In this document: one piece after another, positions 1-5,958 of the stretch
Layout of the letters: each line of letters begins with the position of its first letter
Position numbering within the stretch: position 1 is the stretch's first letter
NCBI GenBank assembly: GCA_937930625.1
Contig: CALHBW010000390.1
Coordinates: forward strand, 1-5,958
Length of the DNA stretch: 5,958 nucleotides
Direction of reading: 5' to 3'
Source: an uncultured Saprospiraceae bacterium
Lineage (GTDB): Bacteria > Bacteroidota > Bacteroidia > Chitinophagales > Saprospiraceae
Made by a program: the position numbers and the translations under genes
The notes under the pieces: model-generated
Told to the model about the DNA's origin: nothing
Seen by the model: the letters and a program-made list of their open reading frames with translations, nothing else
The model's database searches: none

Positions 1-1757
1 ATATTGCCGTTTTCGTCGGTTTGTCGGGTGTTGTTGAGGTCGGTGGAAACAAAGTCAGTGATATTACCAACATCTTCTGATGTATTAATTTGAAAATCTT
101 TGACAGCAGGTAATCCGGTAACATTATATTCCACCATGACAGGCGTATTATGATAACTGCCTTCAGGGCGTATCATTTTAGAACGACTCATGGGTGAAGC
201 CTCAAAGTCGGTTTGTTGATAGGCTTTGGTGCTTTGTCCTACACCGAAAAAGTGACCAAGTGCATGAAAAATATATTGGAAAAATCCGGCATTTTCCAAA
301 AAATCACCTGTGGGGGTAGATTGATTGTGAGGCGTGAAAGGAAGATAGCGTTTGGGCTGCCGCCCATCGGTATCATACTCGCTTATCTGAATGATGTCTT
401 TTTCGAGTGGTGATTTTCCGGTGACGATACTTTGTAAAGTTCTTCCAAGTCCATCCATATATTGGGTACTCTGTACAAAATCATCGTCGTTGGACGCAGC
501 TCCCGAAGATGCCCCTTCTATCCAGTGACTGTGTGTACGGATGTAATTGTGTGTAGTATTATCAGCAGGTAATTCCCTGTATCTGTACTGGTAGTCTGTT
601 GCTAAATTGCCATCTTGGTCACGTACAGCAACCACACGTTCAAAGTCGTCATATTCATAAAACATGGGTTTACCGTTTTCATCGGCAGTGACCAAAGTTT
701 GATGAGTTACGGGGTCATAGGTAGATGTGGTCATGAGGGCATCGACAGGGTGTAGGCGGAGTTCGTCGATAGCACCACTACCAGTAAATGTAACAAGACT
801 TGTGGTAATATCAATGATTGCACTATGATAGTCCCATCCGTTGTCTGTATTTATATTGTCGTTAGAATAAACGACAGGAATAGGTGTACCACCGACTGAA
901 CCACTGCCACCATTACTCCAGAATGAGATTTGATATGTTCCCGGTGATACATTGGCAGATGCAATTGGATTTGAACCGGCACTATTTCCAAATATACCTA
1001 CTGTTGTATTGCCACTAAATGACCAGTTCCCATTACCATAAGTTTCAAATCCCGTATATGCAATATCAGAATAGGCGGCATTAGTGACGCTTGCCATTGT
1101 CAGTAGTTCGTCGTCACTGAGAATGATGGAATTGGGTGTGCCGCCGTCTTGGGTGCTTTGTTTGGGGATGCCTGTGGTGCTGTACTCTTCGTATGTGGTG
1201 TGGAGTTCGTAACGGTTATCCATATTAAATGTACCGGAACTGATACTGGACAGTGCGAGGTTGTTAATCATCTCAAGATTACCGTTATTATCAGCATCAG
1301 GAAATGTGAGACGGTAAGTTTGATAGGGAACAAGGTCTGCACCGTTGGGCTGATAAGTCGTAATTTGTCCGCCAATGACATCACTGCCTAAGTAGCGTAA
1401 AGTTTCTACGGGTAAAAACAGGTGATTGGTCTGTGCTAAACCGATTCCTTCTGCCGCCTCGCCAGATGGAATATTACTTCCAAAATCGTAATCGGTCGTG
1501 TATTTGTAGGTAGTCTTATAAACCTTTCCATCGCTATTAGTGATACTCGTTTCGCGCAAGTTGTTATCATCAATTAAATCGCCGTCACTGTTAGTGTAGT
1601 CATAGATGAAGTTTCGCATAGTGACTCTAGCATTTGCGCCACTTTCATCGTATTGTGTAACCTCTTGTGCGGTCAAGTGTACGGGATAGATATACTCATA
1701 ATAAGCAGTGGCACGGGCATTGTCGAAATCAGCCGCCATCCTTGCAGTAGGAGCGGG
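1..1757 (-). CDS. Rhs/YD-repeat protein, downstream part in the -1 frame (partial, runs off the window)
   Basis: A minus-strand frame is open without a stop for 585 codons, from the CCC codon at 1757-1755 to the window edge. It has no start of its own that I trust and reads as the continuation of the Rhs-like gene at 1673-3946. In this fragment's numbering, residues about 10-220 are Tyr/Asp/Gly/Thr-rich, as in SpvB/Rhs beta-sheet proteins, and include a DADNNGNLE loop. Residues about 225-332 look like an inserted carbohydrate-binding-type jelly roll (SPGTYQISFWSNGG, ending GAIDELRLHP). Residues about 340-395 hold a YD-type repeat (GKPMFYEYDDFERV, then VRDQDGNLATDYQYRY). Residues about 425-470 carry YMDGLGRTLQS and YDTDGRQPKRYLPF, resembling the DUF6443-type segment of Bacteroidota Rhs proteins. 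The C-terminus, where an Rhs protein would carry a toxin or a sorting domain, is outside the window, so its activity is unknown. The family call is firm; independent expression of this part is unlikely. Confidence 0.85.
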
Positions 1758-1760
1758 TCA
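1673..1760 (-). other. Frameshift interval in the Rhs gene, most likely at the CCC run 1757-1755
   Basis: The frame must switch here. The downstream (-1) frame is closed at its 5' side by a TGA at 1760-1758, and the upstream frame ends in a TGA at 1675-1673. Protein character changes at NDP: the first frame then gives an odd tail (PLLLQGWRLISTM), whereas the -1 frame gives APTARMAADFDNARATAYYE, which fits the family. Adding one C to the CCC run would join GLANDP directly to APTARMAADF. No X-XXY-YYZ slippery heptamer is visible at the switch, so programmed -1 frameshifting is not favoured. A one-base deletion, either real or a sequencing error, is the simplest reading. Confidence 0.8.
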
Positions 1761-3946
1761 TTTGCCAAACCATAGTGTCTATTAATAGAGCGAACCTGAT
1801 AAGCTGCTTCTGTATTGAGAGCAGTATAGTTATTAGAAGTACTTCTCAGCATAGTTCCGTCTGCTCTGTAAATGTCTTCCTGTAAGAGTTTACTGCGTTC
1901 TCTGTGTCGGTTTGAATAGGGAGCAGTATGGGTTTGCAGGCTCAACTCTAAGATGGAAGGGGATGGTGTCAGTTCTGCGGCATGTTCAAGTGGGTTTTCG
2001 TCCAAAAGGCTTGTTCCGCCTAATAAATCTTGGTCAAAATTGGAATAGTTTAGTACACGATGACCACCGTCCGCCTGAGTTTCCATAACAGTACTGTAAC
2101 AGATGTGTCTGTTGGTCGTCTGACGCAAGGTATTGACATTATTGTGGTGGATATTCCAATACTTGACGTTATACTGACCATCGCCATCAGTGTCGTAATG
2201 ACCGCGTTCTATACCATAACTTGTAAAGTCTAAAATACCACTGTTATTATAGGAGTAAGTTCTGGTGGTAAGAAGATTTGTGGCGTCTGAGGATTCGTAG
2301 TTATTTATAGCTTGGATTCTCAAACCGCCTACATTTTTTCCGTTGGTGATATTTATGAGATTGAAACCGGAATAATTTTGTTCATCACTGTAATTTTTTC
2401 TTAATTCTTTAAAAGTTGTGTTTTGTTCGTATGTGAATGTTTTGTACCCACCCGTCGGATAAATAATACCCTTCAAAACGCCTCTTTTGGTGAGACTTCC
2501 ATTGGGTGTCATTTGTGTTGAGTTGATATACTGCTCCGGGTTTATAACGGGGTCAATAAGGCAATTAAAACCTTCCACCACAAAAGCCTCACCATTATAG
2601 TAACCCCAATGGTCTACTTCAAATGAATGATAGTCAGGCATATTACCGGAATTGTATCGAAACTGATAGCCGGGAAGTTGGTTATTACTATCATCAATTT
2701 CATATACTTCACGAAGCATCAGACGATTAGCCGTACCACTTGCATCATTATATATCAACTCCATTTCTTTCTCTGTCGTGCCGTCACGTTTAGCAGTGAT
2801 TTTTGTTAGTTTGGGATATTCCGAATAGGTGTTTTCGTCTAATCCAAGTATATCAATATTACCATAATTATCCTGATTAGAATTTTCCGTTGTAAATTCA
2901 ATGACATTACCGTCCGTTCCTGTAATTTCTGATAAATATGAGGGATAAATAATATGATAAGTATCATAAAGTTTGTAGTAACAATTACTAATAACAGGTC
3001 CATGAAGGAACTCATTCGGACCGCAGGTTATTTGTCCCAGTACATCACAATCATACTCATTATGCAAATTGATATTCAGTGACTTTCTGAGTATAATCCC
3101 TGAACGCTGATAGGTGAAATCAATAATATTACCATTGACAGATTCAATACTTGTCAGATGCCATGCGGTGGGGAATAAATCATAATCCATAGCATCGCTT
3201 TGATTGACTGTTCGGGTATATTCTACCGAAGCGGATGTGCCGCCAAAGGTATATTTTGTGCCGTCATTAGCGGTGATAGTAAAGGACTCAAAGCCACGCC
3301 CTATATTATCAAAGTTTAAGCTGAACTCGGTTGATAAGTCAAAATTACTTACAGGAGTATCATTAACGGACATTTGAAAATGCTCGCCACTATTGGTCGT
3401 AAATACCCACTCACGTTCATGATTAAGGTAAAACTTACCGGAATAACCTGCAAAATTAAAGATAAACTCGTCCGGTTCATAGTCATCAAAATCTTGATTC
3501 GTGGGTAGAGGTGCTGAAGGCCAGTCAATGTTCAAAGCATCTGAATTGTAATCGCTGTCATAATAACCGTCGGATGCCTCGTCGTGCTTCCCTTTCGTAA
3601 TACGCACAATAGAACCTCCTGCTTGCAAATGCCAGCCCAAGCCGACCCATCCGGGGTGTTCGTCAGGTTTTACGGCGTCAGGGTGATACTGCAATGTGAC
3701 CGGAACAGAAATATCCACATCTTCCAATATACAAACCGGAACGTTGATACTTGGAAGACCTACACTTAGACTTCGCGGCACCACTGCATGTAATCCGGCA
3801 GATGTGGCATTGGGGCTTAAAGGCGCGGAAGTAAAACTTGGTTCTGTATTGAAGTAAGCAATAAGAGATTCTTGGGCTAAGGCATTCTTTGAGAGGTAAA
3901 AAATGCTTATCAGCATCAAAATCATAGGTGTTATACACTTTCTCAT
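1673..3946 (-). CDS. Secreted SpvB/Rhs-like protein, N-terminal part, frameshifted near codon 731
   Basis: ATG at 3946-3944 begins a clear Sec signal peptide: basic MRKC, a hydrophobic core around residues 7-18, and a likely cut after ALA (before QES). The mature start matches Bacteroidota Rhs-like proteins: a segment with LPSINVPVCILEDVDISVPV, then LQYHPDAVKPDEHPGWVGLGW and LQAGGSIVRITKG at about residues 64-118, the SpvB-like N-terminal signature. The rest is Tyr/Asn/Thr-rich beta-sheet sequence with segments such as FTITANDGTKYTFGG and FTYEQNTTFKE. A cysteine group lies near residues 300-325, and a calcium-loop-like DTDGDG at residues 585-590. The first 730 residues read as authentic protein. 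The last 27, after NDP, lose family character and stop at 1673, while the -1 frame continues the gene. The product is probably exported to the envelope or cell surface; T9SS use cannot be tested because the true C-terminus is outside. The gene has its own promoter-like site 35 bases upstream and no clear Shine-Dalgarno sequence, as is usual in this phylum. Confidence 0.88.
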   Translation of the reverse strand: MRKCITPMILMLISIFYLSKNALAQESLIAYFNTEPSFTSAPLSPNATSAGLHAVVPRSLSVGLPSINVPVCILEDVDISVPVTLQYHPDAVKPDEHPGWVGLGWHLQAGGSIVRITKGKHDEASDGYYDSDYNSDALNIDWPSAPLPTNQDFDDYEPDEFIFNFAGYSGKFYLNHEREWVFTTNSGEHFQMSVNDTPVSNFDLSTEFSLNFDNIGRGFESFTITANDGTKYTFGGTSASVEYTRTVNQSDAMDYDLFPTAWHLTSIESVNGNIIDFTYQRSGIILRKSLNINLHNEYDCDVLGQITCGPNEFLHGPVISNCYYKLYDTYHIIYPSYLSEITGTDGNVIEFTTENSNQDNYGNIDILGLDENTYSEYPKLTKITAKRDGTTEKEMELIYNDASGTANRLMLREVYEIDDSNNQLPGYQFRYNSGNMPDYHSFEVDHWGYYNGEAFVVEGFNCLIDPVINPEQYINSTQMTPNGSLTKRGVLKGIIYPTGGYKTFTYEQNTTFKELRKNYSDEQNYSGFNLINITNGKNVGGLRIQAINNYESSDATNLLTTRTYSYNNSGILDFTSYGIERGHYDTDGDGQYNVKYWNIHHNNVNTLRQTTNRHICYSTVMETQADGGHRVLNYSNFDQDLLGGTSLLDENPLEHAAELTPSPSILELSLQTHTAPYSNRHRERSKLLQEDIYRADGTMLRSTSNNYTALNTEAAYQVRSINRHYGLANDPLLLQGWRLISTMPVPLLIMSISIPYT

Positions 3947-3980
3947 GGTTGTATAAATTTTTGGTTAAGAAAAATAATAG

Positions 3981-4010
3981 CAAACCTACCCGACAGTATG
4001 AATATGTCAG
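3981..4010 (-). promoter_or_regulatory. Candidate Bacteroidota-type promoter for the Rhs gene
   Basis: On the minus strand TAGGTTTG (3988-3981) matches the TAnnTTTG -7 box of primary-sigma promoters in Bacteroidota. Nineteen bases upstream sits CTG of CTGACA (4010-4005), in place of the usual -33 TTG. Transcription would begin a few bases after 3981, giving an AT-rich leader of about 25-30 bases before the ATG at 3946. The box match and spacing are seen in the sequence; promoter function is inferred. Confidence 0.5.
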
Positions 4011-4045
4011 TAGATTAAATGATGGAAATCGGATAAATTGTCAGT
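4005..4045 (-). repeat. Direct repeat ACTGACA upstream of the Rhs gene
   Basis: ACTGACA occurs at 4045-4039 and again at 4011-4005 on the minus strand, 34 bases apart. The proximal copy overlaps the proposed -33 element. This could be a pair of regulator half-sites, but a repeated 7-mer in AT-rich DNA can also arise by chance. Confidence 0.25.
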
Positions 4046-4055
4046 TATAATTTGG

Positions 4056-4070
4056 AAAGACTAAGTCTTT
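4056..4070. promoter_or_regulatory. 15-bp perfect palindrome AAAGACT-A-AGTCTTT
   Basis: Two 7-base arms are exactly inverted around one central base (4063). The site lies about 45 bases upstream of the proposed -33 element of the Rhs gene, so it is placed like a dimeric regulator's operator. The single-base centre makes a stable RNA hairpin unlikely, which favours a DNA-binding site if it is functional. No regulator gene is in the window. Confidence 0.35.
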
Positions 4071-4090
4071 GTGGCTAATCTTATAATTGA

Positions 4091-4109
4091 ATATTAGCAG
4101 TGCTAATAT
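4091..4109. promoter_or_regulatory. 19-bp perfect palindrome ATATTAGCA-G-TGCTAATAT
   Basis: Nine-base arms are exactly inverted around position 4100. Its centre is 37 bases from the centre of the palindrome at 4056-4070. A T-run follows on the plus strand (4114-4120), giving it a faint terminator look in that direction, but no plus-strand gene ends here. An operator upstream of the Rhs gene is the more sensible guess. Confidence 0.35.
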
Positions 4110-4229
4110 CCTATTTTTTTATGGTTGAGCAAATAAAATAGTTATTTTTCTATAAAAAAAAATACATTTTATATTCAACTTATAAACGATACGTAACATA
4201 TATTTTAGACATAGTTTTAGTTGATTGAA

Positions 4230-4237
4230 ATGTCTTT
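4230..4237. repeat. Left 8-bp target-site duplication ATGTCTTT
   Basis: Identical to 4331-4338 and directly abutting the left inverted terminus GGTAGT. The bases on either side differ from those around the other copy, which fixes the duplication at 8 bp. Confidence 0.75.
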
Positions 4238-4264
4238 GGTAGTGCTATAAATGTAATACTCAAA

Positions 4265-4295
4265 CTTGCCTTGCATTTTGAAAATGCAAGACAAG
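4265..4295. repeat. Central hairpin of the miniature element
   Basis: CTTG (4265-4268) and CTTGCATTTT (4270-4279) are complementary to AAAATGCAAG (4281-4290) and CAAG (4292-4295), with one C/A mismatch and one central base at 4280. Allowing for a small loop, about 13 base pairs can form on either strand. No clear T-run follows on either strand, so it is not a typical terminator. Confidence 0.7.
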
Positions 4296-4330
4296 TCGCC
4301 ATGAATTAGCATTACATCTAAAGGACTACC

Positions 4331-4338
4331 ATGTCTTT
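4331..4338. repeat. Right 8-bp target-site duplication ATGTCTTT
   Basis: Directly abuts the right inverted terminus ACTACC (4325-4330) and is identical to 4230-4237. Confidence 0.75.
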
Positions 4339-4360
4339 TACTACTACGTTTATCAAAAAC

Positions 4361-4399
4361 AGAAAAAAGAAAAGCTCTCTCAATAAAATTGAGAGAGCT
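4361..4399 (-). terminator. Intrinsic terminator of the choice-of-anchor B gene
   Basis: AGCTCTCTCAA (4373-4383) and TTGAGAGAGCT (4389-4399) form a perfect 11-bp stem with a 5-base loop. Read on the minus strand, the stem is followed at once by TTTCTTTTTTCT (4372-4361). It begins 37 bases after the stop codon at 4437-4439 and closes that transcription unit before the Rhs gene. Confidence 0.9.
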
Positions 4400-4436
4400 G
4401 TGTATTATTGTCTAATCTAAGAGCATGTTTAAAAAA

Positions 4437-5958
4437 TTACTTCGTACTAATCACTTTCACAGGCGGACTTATCATCTGCCCGTTTGTAATTTGTACAAAA
4501 TAAATACCTGCTTCTAATTTTTTATTCACCGTATGAATGTCTTGTGTGTTATTCACAGGAGTCGTATATACAATTTGACCAAGTGCATTGCGAATATCAA
4601 GTCTTGTGTTGTCGTCCACATTTTCCAATGAATAATTAATCACTAATTGCTCATTAAAAGGATTTGGACTTGCCGTGAGTTGGATATTTTCATCAATTGC
4701 ATCTGCTACATTTACAAAGCCTTCAACAACTTCAAAGAGGTCAAGAGCTGCTTCTACCAAATGCTGCGCGCCATAATCTCCTGTTTCAAAAATCACTTGC
4801 ACATCAGCCGTAGTCTCAAAATAATCTTTTACCCGAATAACTGATTGCGGACGCCATTGGGACAAGCTGTTCTCAATGGTTTCTACAACAACCTCTGTAT
4901 TGCCATCAGTAAGGCGTACTTCCAATCTATCGTTGGCTGTACCTTGTCCACCTGCATTGACAAACCATGTGTAGTAAGTAACATAGGGGTCAATCATCGA
5001 AGATAAATCCATTGTCGGCGATGTGAGTACAGTGATTCCTTCGTCAACATCATGTGCTCCGGCTGAGCCACCGCCGTTTCCGGTCACATAACAGTAGTCT
5101 CCCAAATCCGTTGTTATGTCATTATCAGTATTTAAAACAGTGCCATTACCGGATTGTGTGCCGACCGGTTCGCCACGTTCCCAGATACCACGAGATGCGT
5201 CGCCTGATATTGTCCAACCTAAATCCAGCATAAATTCATCTTTAATTCCTTCTTCTAATGCTACGGTCGTCGTTACAGGTCCGTTAATTTCTTGTCCTGA
5301 TACGAGCTTGGTATTATAGCCCCATTTTCCTGCATAGATTTCGTAGGTTTCCTGAAGCACAGTTGCTGTAAAATTGCCTCCGGCATTTGTCGTGACTTCG
5401 TATTCAGCACTTTCGCTTTGCATATACACCGTTGCACCTTCGATAGCTGAATTATCAACTGCACTAATTACCTGACCTGAAAGTACGTAAGAAGGCTTGG
5501 GCATCAATGCCACATCTTGCATGGTTATTTCTCCATTGATGAGTGTCACTGCAATGGTTTGTGAAAAATATTGAGGATGACTATATGTTACGTCATAAGT
5601 TCCCGCATTGGCGTAGCCTGTCGAGTAAGTCCCCATGAGGTCAGATGATGTTGCGGTTGGTGTTGTGGTAATTTCGATATTTGCGCCGAGTATAGCACTG
5701 CCATTTTCTGCATCTGTGATGTTGCCTTCAAGGTAACAAGCGCGTACATAAGTAGGCATCAATACATCCAATCGACCTTCAAGATTTGAAGCCAACACAA
5801 TGCCCGAAGGGAAAAATGGAAATGCTCCCCAGCATCCGCTAAATCCGCCGTCAGGACCGTCGTAAGTATCATAGTTACCTACTTCAACCAAATTATCAGG
5901 TTTATTGGCATCTACAATGACAACACCATCTGTGTAATGGGAGGTAACTAAGAAATCA
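4437..5958 (-). CDS. Choice-of-anchor B / LVIVD protein with regulatory-like repeats and T9SS C-terminal domain (5' end outside window)
   Basis: The frame is open from the window edge to TAA at 4439-4437, giving 506 visible residues; the N-terminus is missing. Residues 1-73 (TDGVVIVDANKPDNLVEVG, then GCWGAFPFFPSG and LASNLEGRLDVL) match the end of the choice-of-anchor B family with its LVIVD motif. Residues about 75-152 and 157-232 are two carboxypeptidase-regulatory-like beta-sandwiches (NGSAILGANIEI and NSAIEGATVYMQ mark equivalent strands). Residues about 240-414 form a jelly-roll/MAM-like domain (GIWERGEPVGT, VTYYTWFVNAGG, QVIFETGDYG, VEAALDLFEV), often found in secreted Bacteroidota peptidases and adhesins. 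Residues about 427-506 are a T9SS type A sorting domain (ASPNPFNEQLVINYSL, NALGQIVY, LEAGIYFVQITNGQ). The protein should be exported by Sec, passed through T9SS and displayed or released at the surface, with the sorting domain removed. No catalytic residues are visible; binding or adhesion is inferred. TTG at 5891 is internal, because the family motif continues upstream of it. Confidence 0.9.
   Translation of the reverse strand, partial: DFLVTSHYTDGVVIVDANKPDNLVEVGNYDTYDGPDGGFSGCWGAFPFFPSGIVLASNLEGRLDVLMPTYVRACYLEGNITDAENGSAILGANIEITTTPTATSSDLMGTYSTGYANAGTYDVTYSHPQYFSQTIAVTLINGEITMQDVALMPKPSYVLSGQVISAVDNSAIEGATVYMQSESAEYEVTTNAGGNFTATVLQETYEIYAGKWGYNTKLVSGQEINGPVTTTVALEEGIKDEFMLDLGWTISGDASRGIWERGEPVGTQSGNGTVLNTDNDITTDLGDYCYVTGNGGGSAGAHDVDEGITVLTSPTMDLSSMIDPYVTYYTWFVNAGGQGTANDRLEVRLTDGNTEVVVETIENSLSQWRPQSVIRVKDYFETTADVQVIFETGDYGAQHLVEAALDLFEVVEGFVNVADAIDENIQLTASPNPFNEQLVINYSLENVDDNTRLDIRNALGQIVYTTPVNNTQDIHTVNKKLEAGIYFVQITNGQMISPPVKVISTK

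Larger units (their letters stand above)
4230..4338. mobile_element. Miniature inverted-repeat element (MITE-like), 93 bp, with 8-bp target duplication
   Basis: The element spans 4238-4330. Its left end GGTAGTGCTATAAATGTAAT (4238-4257) and the reverse complement of its right end, GGTAGTCCTTTAGATGTAAT (from 4330-4311), agree at 17 of 20 bases. Exactly outside both ends is the same 8-mer, ATGTCTTT (4230-4237 and 4331-4338), and similarity stops at its borders: a textbook target-site duplication. The middle is a long hairpin (4265-4295). There is no coding capacity, so it would have been moved in trans by a transposase encoded elsewhere. An 8-bp duplication is compatible with several families (for example IS1595, ISL3, IS66, IS256); I cannot assign one from sequence alone. 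It sits between the terminator of one gene and the promoter region of the next, so the insertion is probably neutral. Confidence 0.78.
3947..4436. other. Gene-free AT-rich intergenic region
   Basis: No convincing coding frame is present on either strand. In minus-strand order the region holds the terminator (4361-4399), the miniature element (4230-4338), an AT-rich stretch with an A9 tract (4154-4162), two palindromes (4091-4109 and 4056-4070), the repeated ACTGACA and the candidate promoter (3981-4010). I see no riboswitch, tRNA or small protein. Confidence 0.75.

Noticed and set aside
213..413. Short plus-strand open frame of 66 codons
   Set aside because: It lies antisense to the strongly coding minus-strand Rhs continuation and shows no recognisable motif.
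1149..1391. Plus-strand open frame of 80 codons
   Set aside because: It is antisense to the Rhs continuation, where the minus-strand product has clear family character.
1..1739. Independent gene starting at ATG 1739-1737
   Set aside because: No start context is visible, family-like sequence runs straight across the ATG from the upstream frame, and there is no signal peptide. A frameshifted single gene explains the data better.
1673..1760. Programmed -1 ribosomal frameshift
   Set aside because: No slippery heptamer or convincing downstream stem-loop is visible at the switch point, and Rhs genes are not known to me to use this mechanism.
3678..3983. Minus-strand open frame of 101 codons overlapping the Rhs start in another frame
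   Set aside because: The overlapping frame has a signal peptide and the SpvB-like signature, whereas this one has no domain-like sequence. It would also have to start at or before the predicted transcript start.
4089..4120. Plus-strand intrinsic terminator (palindrome followed by T7)
   Set aside because: The stem is AT-rich with almost no loop, and no plus-strand gene exists upstream to be terminated.
4265..4295. Second terminator or small RNA hairpin
   Set aside because: There is no T-run after the stem on either strand, and its place at the centre of an element with inverted termini and a target duplication explains it better.
5273..5464. Minus-strand open frame of 63 codons inside the T9SS cargo gene
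   Set aside because: It is an out-of-frame shadow of the regulatory-like repeats, which are clearly coding in the main frame.

Overview
The window looks like chromosomal DNA of a member of the Bacteroidota, probably a free-living, gliding-type lineage such as Saprospiria or Chitinophagia (the exact group is inference). Three signs support this. One minus-strand protein ends in a type IX secretion system (T9SS) sorting domain and carries a choice-of-anchor B / LVIVD segment. The other is a secreted Rhs-like protein of the kind common in this phylum. A TAnnTTTG-type promoter box lies in front of the Rhs gene.

Both genes are on the minus strand and both are cut by the window edges. Reading in the direction of transcription, positions 5958 to 4437 hold the last 506 codons of a secreted multidomain protein: choice-of-anchor B tail, two carboxypeptidase-regulatory-like beta-sandwiches, a jelly-roll-like domain and a T9SS C-terminal domain. 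A strong intrinsic terminator follows at 4361-4399.

The 490-base gap at 3947-4436 is AT-rich and contains no gene, but it is structured. It holds the terminator, a 93-bp miniature inverted-repeat element with an exact 8-bp target duplication (4230-4338), two compact palindromes (4056-4070 and 4091-4109), a repeated 7-mer ACTGACA and a plausible promoter (3981-4010).

From 3946 down to position 1 lies one large Rhs/YD-repeat gene. It starts with a signal peptide and an SpvB-like N-terminal region. After 730 codons the frame is broken at a CCC run (1755-1757). The first frame then stops at 1673, while the continuation stays open in the -1 frame for 585 codons to the window edge. Restoring one base at the CCC run would give a single protein of more than 1,315 residues. 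The break is either a real disruption or a sequence error; the window cannot tell which.

The two genes are not an operon, because a terminator, a mobile element and a separate promoter lie between them. Both products are large surface or exported proteins. I see no RNA gene, CRISPR array, transposase or recognisable defence system.
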